Shown: positions 36,918 to 44,906 of the stretch, in pieces
Layout: each line of letters starts with the position of its first letter
Position numbering within the stretch: position 1 is the stretch's first letter
Assembly: GCA_963717115.1 (NCBI GenBank)
Contig: CAVQVO010000020.1
Coordinates: 1,054,001 to 1,118,000 of the forward strand
Reading direction: 5' to 3'
From: JBBQUN01 sp963717115
Lineage (GTDB): Bacteria > Actinomycetota > Acidimicrobiia > Acidimicrobiales > SZUA-35
DNA length: 64,000 nucleotides
Program-made: the position numbers and the translations under genes
Notes under the pieces: model-generated
What the model saw: the letters and a program-made list of their open reading frames with translations, nothing else
Told to the model about the DNA's origin: nothing
Databases searched by the model: none

Positions 36918-37646
36918 TCAGCGATCGAACCCACGCTCTTCGAGACGACGACGCTCCTCGTCGGACACCACGACCTGATCGGGGACGAGCAGGAAGACCT
37001 GTGGGGCGATCTTCTCCATGGTGGCGTCGATCGAGTAGCAGACACCGCTGGCGAAGTCGATGAGTCGCCGGGCCAGATCACGATCGGCGTCTCGCAGGTT
37101 CATGACGACCGGAACCGCGTCCTTCAGCTCGTCGGCCAGGGTCTTGGCGTCGCCGAAGGACTGCGGAGCGAGCGAGCGTGGCTTGGTTCGCTGGATGGGC
37201 ACGGGTCGCACGACCGGTTCGTTCTGCAAACGGTCGCTGGACATCGAGCGCTCCGATCCTCGGGGACGACTTCCGGAACCGAGCGATCGCTCGGTTCCGT
37301 TGCCCGAGTCACGACCACCGCCGTCGCGAGCGAGCACGGTGTGGCGCCCGATGCCGGAGGATTCGTGCTCCTCGTCGAGCTCGATGGTCTCGCCGTAGCT
37401 CCGGGCGGTCGGCGTCGCCGAACGGCCGACCGGCCGCAGCGGCCGAACGGAGGTCACGGCGCCCGTCGAGTCGTCGATCGCCGAGTGGGTCGATCGAGCC
37501 GGGGGCACGGAGGTGACGTGACTGTGTTCCCGTCCGACCGGCGTCGGCGCATCGACACGATCGTCGTGCTCGTCGTCGTAGAGGTACCCGTCGTCGTACT
37601 CTTCGTCGGGGCCGAGCCCCAGATACGTCATGACATTTCGGAACAC
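36918..37646 (-). CDS. sepF: Cell division protein SepF
   Basis: A 242-residue protein from GTG 37646 (VFRNVMTYLGLGPDEEYDD), with AGGA about seven bases before it; ATG 37631 is an alternative. The N-terminal amphipathic membrane helix is followed by an approximately 130-residue Ser/Arg-rich disordered linker. The C-terminal SepF domain (SFGDAKTLADELKDAVPVVMNLRDADRDLARRLIDFASGVCYSIDATMEKIAPQVFLLVP) polymerises and binds the FtsZ tail. SepF anchors the Z-ring to the membrane in actinobacteria, which lack FtsA; no ftsA is present in the cluster. The linker is longer than in most SepF proteins. Confidence 0.93.
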   Translation of the reverse strand: MFRNVMTYLGLGPDEEYDDGYLYDDEHDDRVDAPTPVGREHSHVTSVPPARSTHSAIDDSTGAVTSVRPLRPVGRSATPTARSYGETIELDEEHESSGIGRHTVLARDGGGRDSGNGTERSLGSGSRPRGSERSMSSDRLQNEPVVRPVPIQRTKPRSLAPQSFGDAKTLADELKDAVPVVMNLRDADRDLARRLIDFASGVCYSIDATMEKIAPQVFLLVPDQVVVSDEERRRLEERGFDR

Positions 37647-37800
37647 TGGTCGTCCTCGCTTCTCGTCCCAAACCCTAGCTTCCCACAGGCCACGAGCGGT
37701 GACACGTGCACTCGGCCGGGTGACCGTCACGCAGCGTAGGGGCCACGGGCGCCGTCCGTGGGCTCGGTCCTCGCGAAGCGGTGGCGGTCGCGAGGTCGGC

Positions 37801-38451
37801 TCACCGCTCGGTGCGGGCACCGAACAGCGCCGTACCGATCCGCACCATGGTCGATCCCTCGGCGACCGCGGCCTCGAGGTCGCCGGACATGCCCATCGAG
37901 ACCGTGTCGAGTCCCAGCCGATCGGCCTCGGAGCGGAGCAGGGCGAAGGCCGGCCGGGGATCGGCACCCGAGGTCGGCCCGATGGTCATGAGACCACGAA
38001 GGTCGAGTCCGAGTTCCCGGGCGCGGTCGACCAACGGATCGAGCTCGGCGGGCCGGCAGCCCGCCTTCTGGGGCTCGTCGGTGGTGTTGACCTGGATCAA
38101 CACCGCGGCGCCGGGAGCGCGCTTGGCGATCTCGGCCATCAACTCGGGCCGGTCGACGCTCTGCCAGAGCGACACGTTCGCCGGCGATCTTCCGGACCTT
38201 GTTGCGCTGCAGCGCACCGATGAAGTGCCACCGGGCGCCCCTCGACCCGGGGGGCCTTGTCGAGCATCTCCGAGGCGTAGTTCTCGCCGAGGTCGACGAG
38301 GCCGGCGTCGACGGCCAACTGGGCCGTCTCGGCCGGGAAGGTCTTGGTGACGGCGAGGATCCCGACGACGTCGAGCGAGCCACCGGCGGCGAGAATCCGC
38401 TGCTTCGACGGTTCGGCGGCGTTCGACGACGGTGGCGAGATCGAGGGTCAT
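37801..38451 (-). CDS. yggS: YggS/PLP homeostasis protein (frame broken three times)
   Basis: About 216 residues starting MTLDLATVVER at ATG 38451, which overlaps the pgeF stop. The pieces in three frames give the PLP-binding Lys region ILAVTKTFPAE, VDLGENYASEMLDKAP, WHFIGALQRNKVRKIAG, SLWQSVDRPELMAEI, VLIQVNTTDEPQKAGC and MTIGPTSGADPRPAFALLR, ending SMGMSGDLEAAVAEGSTMVRIGTALFG. Frame changes lie near 38,420, 38,243 and 38,185. YggS-type proteins hold pyridoxal phosphate on a TIM-barrel-like fold. The location between pgeF and sepF is the usual one. Essential motifs are intact, so sequencing errors are likely. Confidence 0.88.
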   Translation of the reverse strand: MTLDLATVVERRRTVEAADSRRRWLARRRRDPRRHQDLPGRDGPVGRRRRPRRPRRELRLGDARQGPPGRGAPGGTSSVRCSATRSGRSPANVSLWQSVDRPELMAEIAKRAPGAAVLIQVNTTDEPQKAGCRPAELDPLVDRARELGLDLRGLMTIGPTSGADPRPAFALLRSEADRLGLDTVSMGMSGDLEAAVAEGSTMVRIGTALFGARTER

Positions 38452-39146
38452 GGCCGGGCGATCCAGGTGACGGTGGTCTGGCGTCCCCGGTCGCCCCGGG
38501 TGCGGTGGGAGTACCACGCCGGGTCGCTGGTGCAGGCCGGGGCGGCGGGGGCGTCCCAGCCGACGACCCGACAGGCTTGGCCGACGACGGCGTTCATGTC
38601 GAGCGCCGGGGCGCCGGTGGCGGTCTGCGATCGGACGACCTCGCCGTAGCGCTCGACCATGGCATCGAGATCGATCGGACCGAACTCGTAGGCCCGGGCC
38701 GAGATGCAGGGGCCGAGAATGGCGCACACCGGTTCGCCACCGCGTGCGAGCAAGCGGGTCCCGGCCTGCTCGATGATGCCTGCCCGTGCGCCCTTCCAGC
38801 CGGCGTGGACCACGGCGACGCCCCTGCGTCGAGATCAGGACGAGGGGTGCACAGTCGGCCGTGGTGACCGCGATCGGGGCCCCGACGACCTCGGTCAGGG
38901 CGCCGTCGGCCGACGCACCCGCCCACTGACCAGGATGATCGACCTCGACCACGACGGTGTCGTGGGTCTGGCGAAGCCAGGTCCAGGGGGCATCGACCAG
39001 GGCGCGCCGTCGTCGTTCGAGCGACTCGGCCGGCCCGTCGTCGGCCACCGAACCCGGTAGCCGGCGACGGCGAAGTCACCCTCGGCCCTCGACGTCGACC
39101 TGACCTCGACGAGCGAGTCGCCGACGACCAGGGTGTGAGCGATCAT
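38448..39146 (-). CDS. pgeF: Peptidoglycan editing factor PgeF, laccase-domain protein (frame broken twice)
   Basis: About 232 residues from ATG 39146. The frame pieces carry GDSLVEVRSTSRAEGDFA, then WTWLRQTHDTVVVE and VTTADCAPLVLI, then VHAGWKGARAGIIEQA and ILGPCISARAYEFG. The His of RQTH, the Cys of ADC and the His of HAGWKG make up the metal site of the YlmD/YfiH family. The frame switches near 39,050 and 38,825. PgeF corrects the amino-acid composition of the muropeptide. It sits 12 bases after ftsZ and overlaps yggS by four bases. Confidence 0.9.
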
Positions 39147-39158
39147 GCGCCGAGCCGG

Positions 39159-40286
39159 CTACTTGAGGAAGTCGGGGACGTCGAACCCGTCGTCGTCGTC
39201 ATCACCATCGTCGGCGAAGAGATCGGTCGGCGCCGAGGCCTCGTCGTCGTCGTCGTCGTCGGCCAACAGACCCTCGAGCGGATCCGATGCCCCGGCTGCG
39301 GGGCCGGAGCGCTCGGCGGCCGACTCGGCGTCGCCTGCTGCGTCCCAGCGGCCGAAACCGGCGGCGATGACCGTGACCCGGATCTCGTCGGCCATGTCTT
39401 CGTCGACCACGGTGCCGAAGATGATGTTGGCATCGGCATGGGCGACGTCGTGGATGATCTCGGCGGCCTCGTTGACCTCGAAGAGGCCGAGCTCGCTCGA
39501 ACCGGCGATGGAGAGCAGGATGCCGCGGGCCCCTTCGATCGAACTCTCGAGGAGCGGCGAGGCGATGGCCGCCCGGGCGGCGGCGAGCGCCCGACCCTCG
39601 CCACTGGCACGCCCGATCCCCATCAGGGCGCTTCCGGCGTCGTGCATCACCCGCCGCACGTCGGCGAAGTCGGTGTTGATGAGACCGGGCGTCGTGATCA
39701 GATCGGTGATCCCGGCCACGCCCGACAGCAGGATCTCGTCGGCCATCCGGAAGGCGTTGATCATCGTCGTCTTCTCGTCGGCGATCGACAGGAGTCGATC
39801 GTTCGGGATGACGATCTGGGTGTCGACCTTCTCGCGGAGGTTGCCGATACCGCTCTCGGCCTGGGCGGCACGACGACGACCCTCGAAGCTGAACGGGCGG
39901 GTGACCACGGCGATGGTGAGGGCTCCCTGGCTCTTGGCGATCTCGGCGACGACGGGTGCGGCACCGGTGCCCGTTCCGCCACCCTCGCCCACGGTGATGA
40001 AGACCATGTCGGCACCGTCGAGCGCACCGGCGATCTCGTCGCGGTGGTCCTCGGCGGCCTGCTGGCCGATCGAGGGATCCGAGCCGGCGCCGAGACCACG
40101 GGTCAGCTCGCGGCCGATGTGGATCTTGGTCTCGGCGTCGTTCATCAACAGCGCTTGTGCGTCGGTGTTGATCGCAACGAACTCGACCCCTCGCAGGCCA
40201 CCGTCGATCATGCGGTTGATGGCGTTGCAACCGCCGCCACCGACACCGACGACCTTGATGACGGCAACGTAGTTCTGGGTAGTCAT
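39159..40286 (-). CDS. ftsZ: Cell division protein FtsZ
   Basis: A 375-residue tubulin homologue from ATG 40286. The GTP-binding loop GGGGCNAINRMIDGGLRGVEFVAINTDAQAL and tubulin signature GGGTGTGAAPV are complete, as are TRPFSFEGRRR and NEAAEIIHDVAHADANIIFG. A C-terminal linker with two Asp runs leads to the conserved tail DVPDFLK, the binding site for SepF. It forms the Z-ring at midcell. It follows ftsQ after 66 bases that contain a 9-base inverted repeat, so it may also have its own control. Confidence 0.97.
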   Translation of the reverse strand: MTTQNYVAVIKVVGVGGGGCNAINRMIDGGLRGVEFVAINTDAQALLMNDAETKIHIGRELTRGLGAGSDPSIGQQAAEDHRDEIAGALDGADMVFITVGEGGGTGTGAAPVVAEIAKSQGALTIAVVTRPFSFEGRRRAAQAESGIGNLREKVDTQIVIPNDRLLSIADEKTTMINAFRMADEILLSGVAGITDLITTPGLINTDFADVRRVMHDAGSALMGIGRASGEGRALAAARAAIASPLLESSIEGARGILLSIAGSSELGLFEVNEAAEIIHDVAHADANIIFGTVVDEDMADEIRVTVIAAGFGRWDAAGDAESAAERSGPAAGASDPLEGLLADDDDDDEASAPTDLFADDGDDDDDGFDVPDFLK

Positions 40287-40315
40287 CGGTTGCGTTTCCT
40301 CACCATGGATCTCGG

Positions 40316-40340
40316 GCTCTGAGCCATCGCCGCTCAGAGC
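40316..40340. promoter_or_regulatory. Perfect inverted repeat between ftsQ and ftsZ
   Basis: GCTCTGAGC (40316-40324) and GCTCAGAGC (40332-40340) pair perfectly over nine bases with a seven-base loop. It occupies the centre of the 66-base ftsQ-ftsZ gap. No T-run follows on the minus strand, so it does not look like an intrinsic terminator. An operator, an RNA processing site or an attenuator before ftsZ are possible. Confidence 0.6.
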
Positions 40341-40352
40341 AAACAATGTAGC

Positions 40353-41213
40353 TTACGTGCACAGTGACAGATCCGTCAATGTTGCTCGGGGGACCCCGGC
40401 GGCATTCACCCGGGTGAGTGCCGGCGCCGACGGCACCCGGACGTCGATCTCGAACAGACAGCGCAGGTCGGCGTGGGCCAACATCGTCTCGAGACTCACG
40501 ACCTTGTCGTCGAGGGAACTGGCATCACCGAAGTTGACCCGGCCGCCACCGGACAGCACCACGAAGAGCGAGCCCTGGTCGACCACGATCTGGCTGACCG
40601 AGGGCCGCAGCCCGTCGGTCAGCTGCTCGATCAGGTCCAGCGCCGATTGGGTTTCGGGCGGCGACGGCTGGCCGATCTCGCCCGAGGCCACGATTCCGGC
40701 GATCGGAACGAACTCCGGAGGGAGCACCGGGACCCGTTCGAGCTGGCGGCCACCCTGGTCGACCACGACCAGTCCACCGTCGGAGGTCGGGAGGGCGGCG
40801 ATCGGCGACCGCTCCTGGATCTCGACCACGACCTCACCCGACAACCGGCGATCGACCGAGACGTCGAGCACCCATGGCAGTTGGGCCACGCCGGCGGCCG
40901 CACCCTCGACATCGACCTCGACCAGAGGTTGACCCAGGCCGATCCCGCTGGCCTGGACGACGGTGGCCGGATCGGTCCGGGTCGACCCCTCGACGATGAC
41001 GGCGTCGACGTCGAGCAGTGAACTCTGCGAGGCGACCACGCCCCCACCGAGGACCACGGTGACGATCACGAGTGCGACCAGGGTCCGCAGGCGGCGTCGG
41101 CCCTGATCACGTTTGACCTCGATCCGGCGGGCTCGCAGGCGGGGGTCGACCGACGGGGCCTGCTTGGGTGGCGAGGACTTCTTCGACCGGGTACGGGTTC
41201 CGGAGGCGCTCAC
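40353..41213 (-). CDS. ftsQ: Cell division protein FtsQ/DivIB
   Basis: A 286-residue protein from GTG 41213, overlapping the murB stop by GTGA. A basic cytoplasmic N-terminus (TRSKKSSPPK...RIEVKRDQGRRRLR) precedes one transmembrane segment (TLVALVIVTVVLGGGVVA). The POTRA domain (VDAVIVEGSTRTDPATVVQASGI) and the FtsQ beta domain (VLDVSVDRRLSGEVVVEIQERSPIAALP...GGLVVVDQGGRQL) follow. FtsQ links FtsB/FtsL and the septal synthase complex in the membrane. The gene position before ftsZ is typical. Confidence 0.94.
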   Translation of the reverse strand: MSASGTRTRSKKSSPPKQAPSVDPRLRARRIEVKRDQGRRRLRTLVALVIVTVVLGGGVVASQSSLLDVDAVIVEGSTRTDPATVVQASGIGLGQPLVEVDVEGAAAGVAQLPWVLDVSVDRRLSGEVVVEIQERSPIAALPTSDGGLVVVDQGGRQLERVPVLPPEFVPIAGIVASGEIGQPSPPETQSALDLIEQLTDGLRPSVSQIVVDQGSLFVVLSGGGRVNFGDASSLDDKVVSLETMLAHADLRCLFEIDVRVPSAPALTRVNAAGVPRATLTDLSLCT

Positions 41214-42252
41214 GACGAGACCCCGTCGCGGTCGAAACCGATCAGCCGGTTCTCGGGTCGGAGCTCGATCCCGGTGGCGTCGAGCACCCGGCGACGCACG
41301 AGCGCGATCAGGCGGTAGACGTCGTCGGCCGAGCCGCCCGGGTCGGCCTGGATGAAGTTGGCGTGCTTGGTCGAGACCGACGCCGACCCGATCCTCAGCC
41401 CCTTCAGCCCCAGCTCGTCGATGAGCCGACCGGCGGAATCCCCCTCGGGGTTGGCGAACACGCTGCCCGCATTCGGCCCGCCCGGTTGGTGGGTCCGACG
41501 CCATCGGACGATCTCGGCGAGTCGGTCGCTTCCCCGGTCGTCCTCGGCGACCGCCAGGCCGAACGAGGCCGAGAGGACCAGGTCGAACGGGCCGAGGTCG
41601 GAGGTGCGATACCCGAGTGCGAGCGTTGCCGCCGGCCGCCGAGCCACCTCGCCGGTCATCAGATCGAACACCTCGGCGTCGAGCGAGCGAGTCGGCGATG
41701 TCGGCGCCGTGGCCGCCGGCGTTCATCCGAACCGCCCCGCCGACGGACCCCGGTACACCGACCGCCCACTCGAAACCGGTCAGTCCCGCCCGCACGCTGG
41801 CCCGGGCGACCACCGGGAGCGACGCGGCACCGCCGGCGCGTACGACGACGGACGCCCCGGGTTCGGGGACGACCGTCTCCTGGCTCTTCTCGGCGTCGGC
41901 CGCCGGGACCCACCCGGTCGGATGGCTCCGGCCCGTCGATGGAGTTCCAGGCGAACGACGGGCCGAGGACGATCACCACACCATCGAAGCCGGCGTCGGC
42001 AACGAGGACGTTCGATCCCCGCCCGATCGGCAGCGTCGCCACACCGGTTTCGGCAACCACGCCGGCCACCGTCCGCAGGTCGTCGAGCGTTTCGACCTCG
42101 ACGAGGACGGCGGCGGGACCTCCGACCCGGTACGTGCACCGGTCGGCCATCGGGGCGTCGGCCGTCCCGAGGGCGGCCAGCCGTCTGCGGGCCTCCCGGG
42201 TCGGGACCGACCAATGCGGCCCGGAGGCGATTTCGGTTGCCGGCCCCGTCAT
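41210..42252 (-). CDS. murB: UDP-N-acetylenolpyruvoylglucosamine reductase (frame broken twice)
   Basis: About 347 residues from ATG 42252, which overlaps the murC stop. MurB reduces the enolpyruvyl group with NADPH to make UDP-MurNAc. The frame pieces read YRVGGPAAVLVEVETLDDL (FAD site) and LPIGRGSNVLVADAGFDGVVIVLG, then RAGLTGFEWAVGVPGSVGGAVRMNAGGHGADIADSL, then DAEVFDLMTGEVARRPAATLALGYRTSDLGPFDLVLSASFGL and the substrate end GGPNAGSVFANPEGDSAGRLIDELGLKGLRIGSASVSTKHANFI. Frame changes are near 41,930 and 41,690. All FAD and substrate motifs survive, so an assembly error is most likely. Confidence 0.92.
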
Positions 42253-43676
42253 GCGAGCTTCGCCTCGAGTGCACTCAGCAACCGCGTCGGCAGGAGGGTC
42301 AGATCGCCGGCCCCCAGCGTCATGACGAGATCACCCGGAGCTGCGAGTTCGAGCACCCGGTGCTCGACGTCGTCGAGTGACTCGATGTACTCGACGACGG
42401 CGTCGGGGTGGGCGGCCCGGACCGCATCGGCGATCAATTGCCCGCTGATGCCGGGGCGAGGTGGCTCGTTCGCCGAGTAGATCCCGGTCACGACCAGGAC
42501 ATCGGCGGCAACGAACGCGTCGGCGAAGGTGGCGTGCAGCTGCTCGGTGCGGCTGTAGCGGTGCGGTTGGAAGACCGCGATCAACCGGGTCGGCTCGAGG
42601 CTGCGGGCCGCGGCCAGCGCGGCGTCGACCTCGGTCGGCAGGTGGGCGTAGTCGTCGACGAGCAGGATGTCGGACACCTCACCCCGGCGCTCGAAGCGGC
42701 GCCCGACGCCCCCGAAACTCGACACCCCCGAGGCGGCAACGGCGGGATCGGCCCCCAGGGCGACCGCCATGGCGAAGGCCGCCGTTGCATTTCGGGCGTT
42801 GTGCATCCCCGGCTGGTGCAGACGCAGGGACTGGCGGGTGAGTCCCGCCGTCGGCCCGACCGGCGCCGGTTCGAGCGAGAAGCTGATCCCGACGGGCGTC
42901 GGCACCGGATCGACGATTCGCCAGGACGCCTCGGGTCGGGTTCCGTAGGTGATCAGATCCGGATCCTCGCCGTCGCCCCGGTGTCGAGCGGCCAGGGCCC
43001 GTGCGCCCGGGTCGTCGAGACAGATCACCTTCGGACCCGAGGCCTGGGCGACGAAGCGATCGAAGGTCCCCTCGAGCGCCTCGAACGTGCCGTAGAAGTC
43101 GAGGTGATCGGGCTCGACGTTCGTGACGATCACCCCCGCCGTGGCGAGCTCGACGAAGGTGCCGTCGCTCTCGTCGGCTTCGACGACGAGCACGTCGCCG
43201 GCGCCGACGGCGGCCCCTCGGCCAAGATCGGTGAGATCGCCACCGACGATGAAGGCCGGGTCGAGCCCGGCTTCGCGCAGGGTGATCGTGAGCATGGCGC
43301 TGGTCGTGGTCTTGCCGTGGGTTCCGGCGACGGCGATGGTCTTCCAGGTGGAGGTGATCGCCGCCAACAGCTCGGCTCGCCGCAGGACGGGGATCCCGCG
43401 TTCGCGAGCGGCGACGACCTCGGGGTTGGTCGGCGGGATCGCCGTCGAGATGGCGACCACGTCGGGATCGCCGACCTGATCGGCCGCGTGGCCGACGTGC
43501 ACCTCGATGCCTCGCTGGGCGAGACGGGCGAGAATGGGCGAATCCGTGAGGTCGGATCCGCTGATGCGATGCCCGGTGCCCACGAGGACCTCGGCGATGG
43601 CGCTCATCCCACTGCCGCCGAGCCCGACGATGTGGATGCGACGGGGCTCGCTCAGATCGATCGACTCACGGTTCAT
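42249..43676 (-). CDS. murC: UDP-N-acetylmuramate-L-alanine ligase
   Basis: A 475-residue Mur ligase. RIHIVGLGGSGMSAIAEVL marks the N-terminal nucleotide-sugar domain. IAVAGTHGKTTTSAMLT is the ATP loop. VVEADESDGTF, NVEPDHLDFYG and QPGMHNARNATAAFAM follow, and the C-terminal ligase domain has LLVDDYAHLPTEVDAALAAARS and VFQPHRYSRT. It adds L-alanine to UDP-MurNAc. Two short overlapping reading frames link its start to the murG stop (see 43673-43770). murB overlaps its stop by four bases. Confidence 0.96.
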   Translation of the reverse strand: MNRESIDLSEPRRIHIVGLGGSGMSAIAEVLVGTGHRISGSDLTDSPILARLAQRGIEVHVGHAADQVGDPDVVAISTAIPPTNPEVVAARERGIPVLRRAELLAAITSTWKTIAVAGTHGKTTTSAMLTITLREAGLDPAFIVGGDLTDLGRGAAVGAGDVLVVEADESDGTFVELATAGVIVTNVEPDHLDFYGTFEALEGTFDRFVAQASGPKVICLDDPGARALAARHRGDGEDPDLITYGTRPEASWRIVDPVPTPVGISFSLEPAPVGPTAGLTRQSLRLHQPGMHNARNATAAFAMAVALGADPAVAASGVSSFGGVGRRFERRGEVSDILLVDDYAHLPTEVDAALAAARSLEPTRLIAVFQPHRYSRTEQLHATFADAFVAADVLVVTGIYSANEPPRPGISGQLIADAVRAAHPDAVVEYIESLDDVEHRVLELAAPGDLVMTLGAGDLTLLPTRLLSALEAKLA

Positions 43677-43770
43677 GGGCTCATCACCGGTCTCGGATGG
43701 GTCGGGTTTCGGGCTCGTTCGCCGTGCACGGTCGTCATGGACGGGTTCCCACGATGATGCCCGTTCTCAT
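43673..43770 (-). other. Two ATGA-linked mini reading frames bridging murG and murC
   Basis: The murG stop (43767-43769) overlaps the ATG of an 11-codon frame (43735-43770, MRTGIIVGTRP). Its stop overlaps the ATG of a 21-codon frame (43673-43738, MTTVHGERARNPTHPRPVMSP), whose stop in turn overlaps the murC ATG at 43676. All three junctions are ATGA. This could keep terminating ribosomes moving from murG to murC. No evidence shows that the peptides themselves are functional. Confidence 0.5.
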
Positions 43771-44906
43771 GGCCCGGGGGGCGCATCCCGGTCGGCGGCG
43801 AGGTCGAGGACGAGCTGCGCGACCGATCGGGCCGCGTCGGGCCGGGCAACGGAGCGAGCGGCGAGGGCCATCGTCGCTCGTCGCGCCGGATCGTCGATGA
43901 GGGGATCGATGAGGCCGGCGACGGTGTCGACGTCGAGGTCGGCATCGGCGACGCGCAGCCCTCCACCGGCCGCCACCAGCTCCTCGGCGTTGGCATGCTG
44001 ATGATCCCGGGGAGCTCCGGGGAGCGGGACCAGCACGGCCGGCAGCCCGGCCACCGCCAGCTCGGCGGTCGTCGAGGCTCCCGCTCGGGTGATGGCGACG
44101 TCGGCCGCCTTCAGGAGCATCGGCATGCGGTCCTCGTAGGCAACGGCCTGATAGTGGAGTCGGTCGCCGGCCAAGGTCTCGGCGAGATCGCAGAAGTCGG
44201 GCCAGTCCCGACGGCCGACGACGTGATGGATGGCGAGGTCGTCTCGATGACGCCAGCGCTCGGCCAACCCGCTCACGACGTCGTTGACCCGACGGGCCCC
44301 GAGCGACCCCGACCACACGGCGAGCACCACCCGGTCGGCGGGCAGCCCGAGGGCCGTCCGGGCCGTGGCCCGATCGGTCGAATCGAGGGCCTCGAGCACC
44401 TCGGCCCGGATCGGATTCCCGGTCAGGACGCCACGAGGCAGATCGGTGTCGGGATACGGAAGGGTGCAGGCAACGGCCCGGCGTCCGATCAGCCGGTTGA
44501 CGGCGCTGGCCCGAGCGTTCTGTTCGGAGACCACCACGGGGATCCGCAGCACCAGGGCGGCGGCGCTCGTTGCGAACGACGCATACCCCCCGAGGCACAG
44601 CACCACCCCGGGTCGGCGCCGCCGGACGATCTGCATCGCATCGACCAGGGCTCGACCGAGACCGACCACGGCCCCCAGATTGTCCCGCCAGCCGGCCGGC
44701 GACAGCGACCGCCGGATCCCGCGCCCGGGGAGCAGATCGATGCCGAACCCGGCGGCGGGGACGAGCTCACCCTCGTTGCCCCGCGATCCACCCACGAAGT
44801 GCACGTCGCCCGGTTCGAGTCCGAGCTCGACCAGGGCCTGGGCGACGGCGATCCCGGGATTGGTGTGTCCGGCCGTGCCGCCTCCGGTGATGACGACCCT
44901 CGTCAC
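43767..44906 (-). CDS. murG: UDP-N-acetylglucosamine-MurNAc-pentapeptide transferase
   Basis: A 379-residue GT28 enzyme from GTG 44906, with GTGA overlapping the ftsW stop. MurG adds GlcNAc to lipid I to form lipid II at the inner membrane face. The N-terminal glycine loop is VVITGGGTAGHTNPGIAVAQALVE. GGSRGNEGELVPAAG, VLCLGGYASF, the second loop SGSLGARRVNDVV, and the donor-site ITRAGASTTAELAVAGLPAVLVPLPGAPRDHQHANAEELV follow. All family motifs are present. Confidence 0.96.
   Translation of the reverse strand: MTRVVITGGGTAGHTNPGIAVAQALVELGLEPGDVHFVGGSRGNEGELVPAAGFGIDLLPGRGIRRSLSPAGWRDNLGAVVGLGRALVDAMQIVRRRRPGVVLCLGGYASFATSAAALVLRIPVVVSEQNARASAVNRLIGRRAVACTLPYPDTDLPRGVLTGNPIRAEVLEALDSTDRATARTALGLPADRVVLAVWSGSLGARRVNDVVSGLAERWRHRDDLAIHHVVGRRDWPDFCDLAETLAGDRLHYQAVAYEDRMPMLLKAADVAITRAGASTTAELAVAGLPAVLVPLPGAPRDHQHANAEELVAAGGGLRVADADLDVDTVAGLIDPLIDDPARRATMALAARSVARPDAARSVAQLVLDLAADRDAPPGP

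Noticed and set aside
42408..43757. Long plus-strand frame opposite murC
   Set aside because: Antisense shadow of murC; murC has complete motifs.
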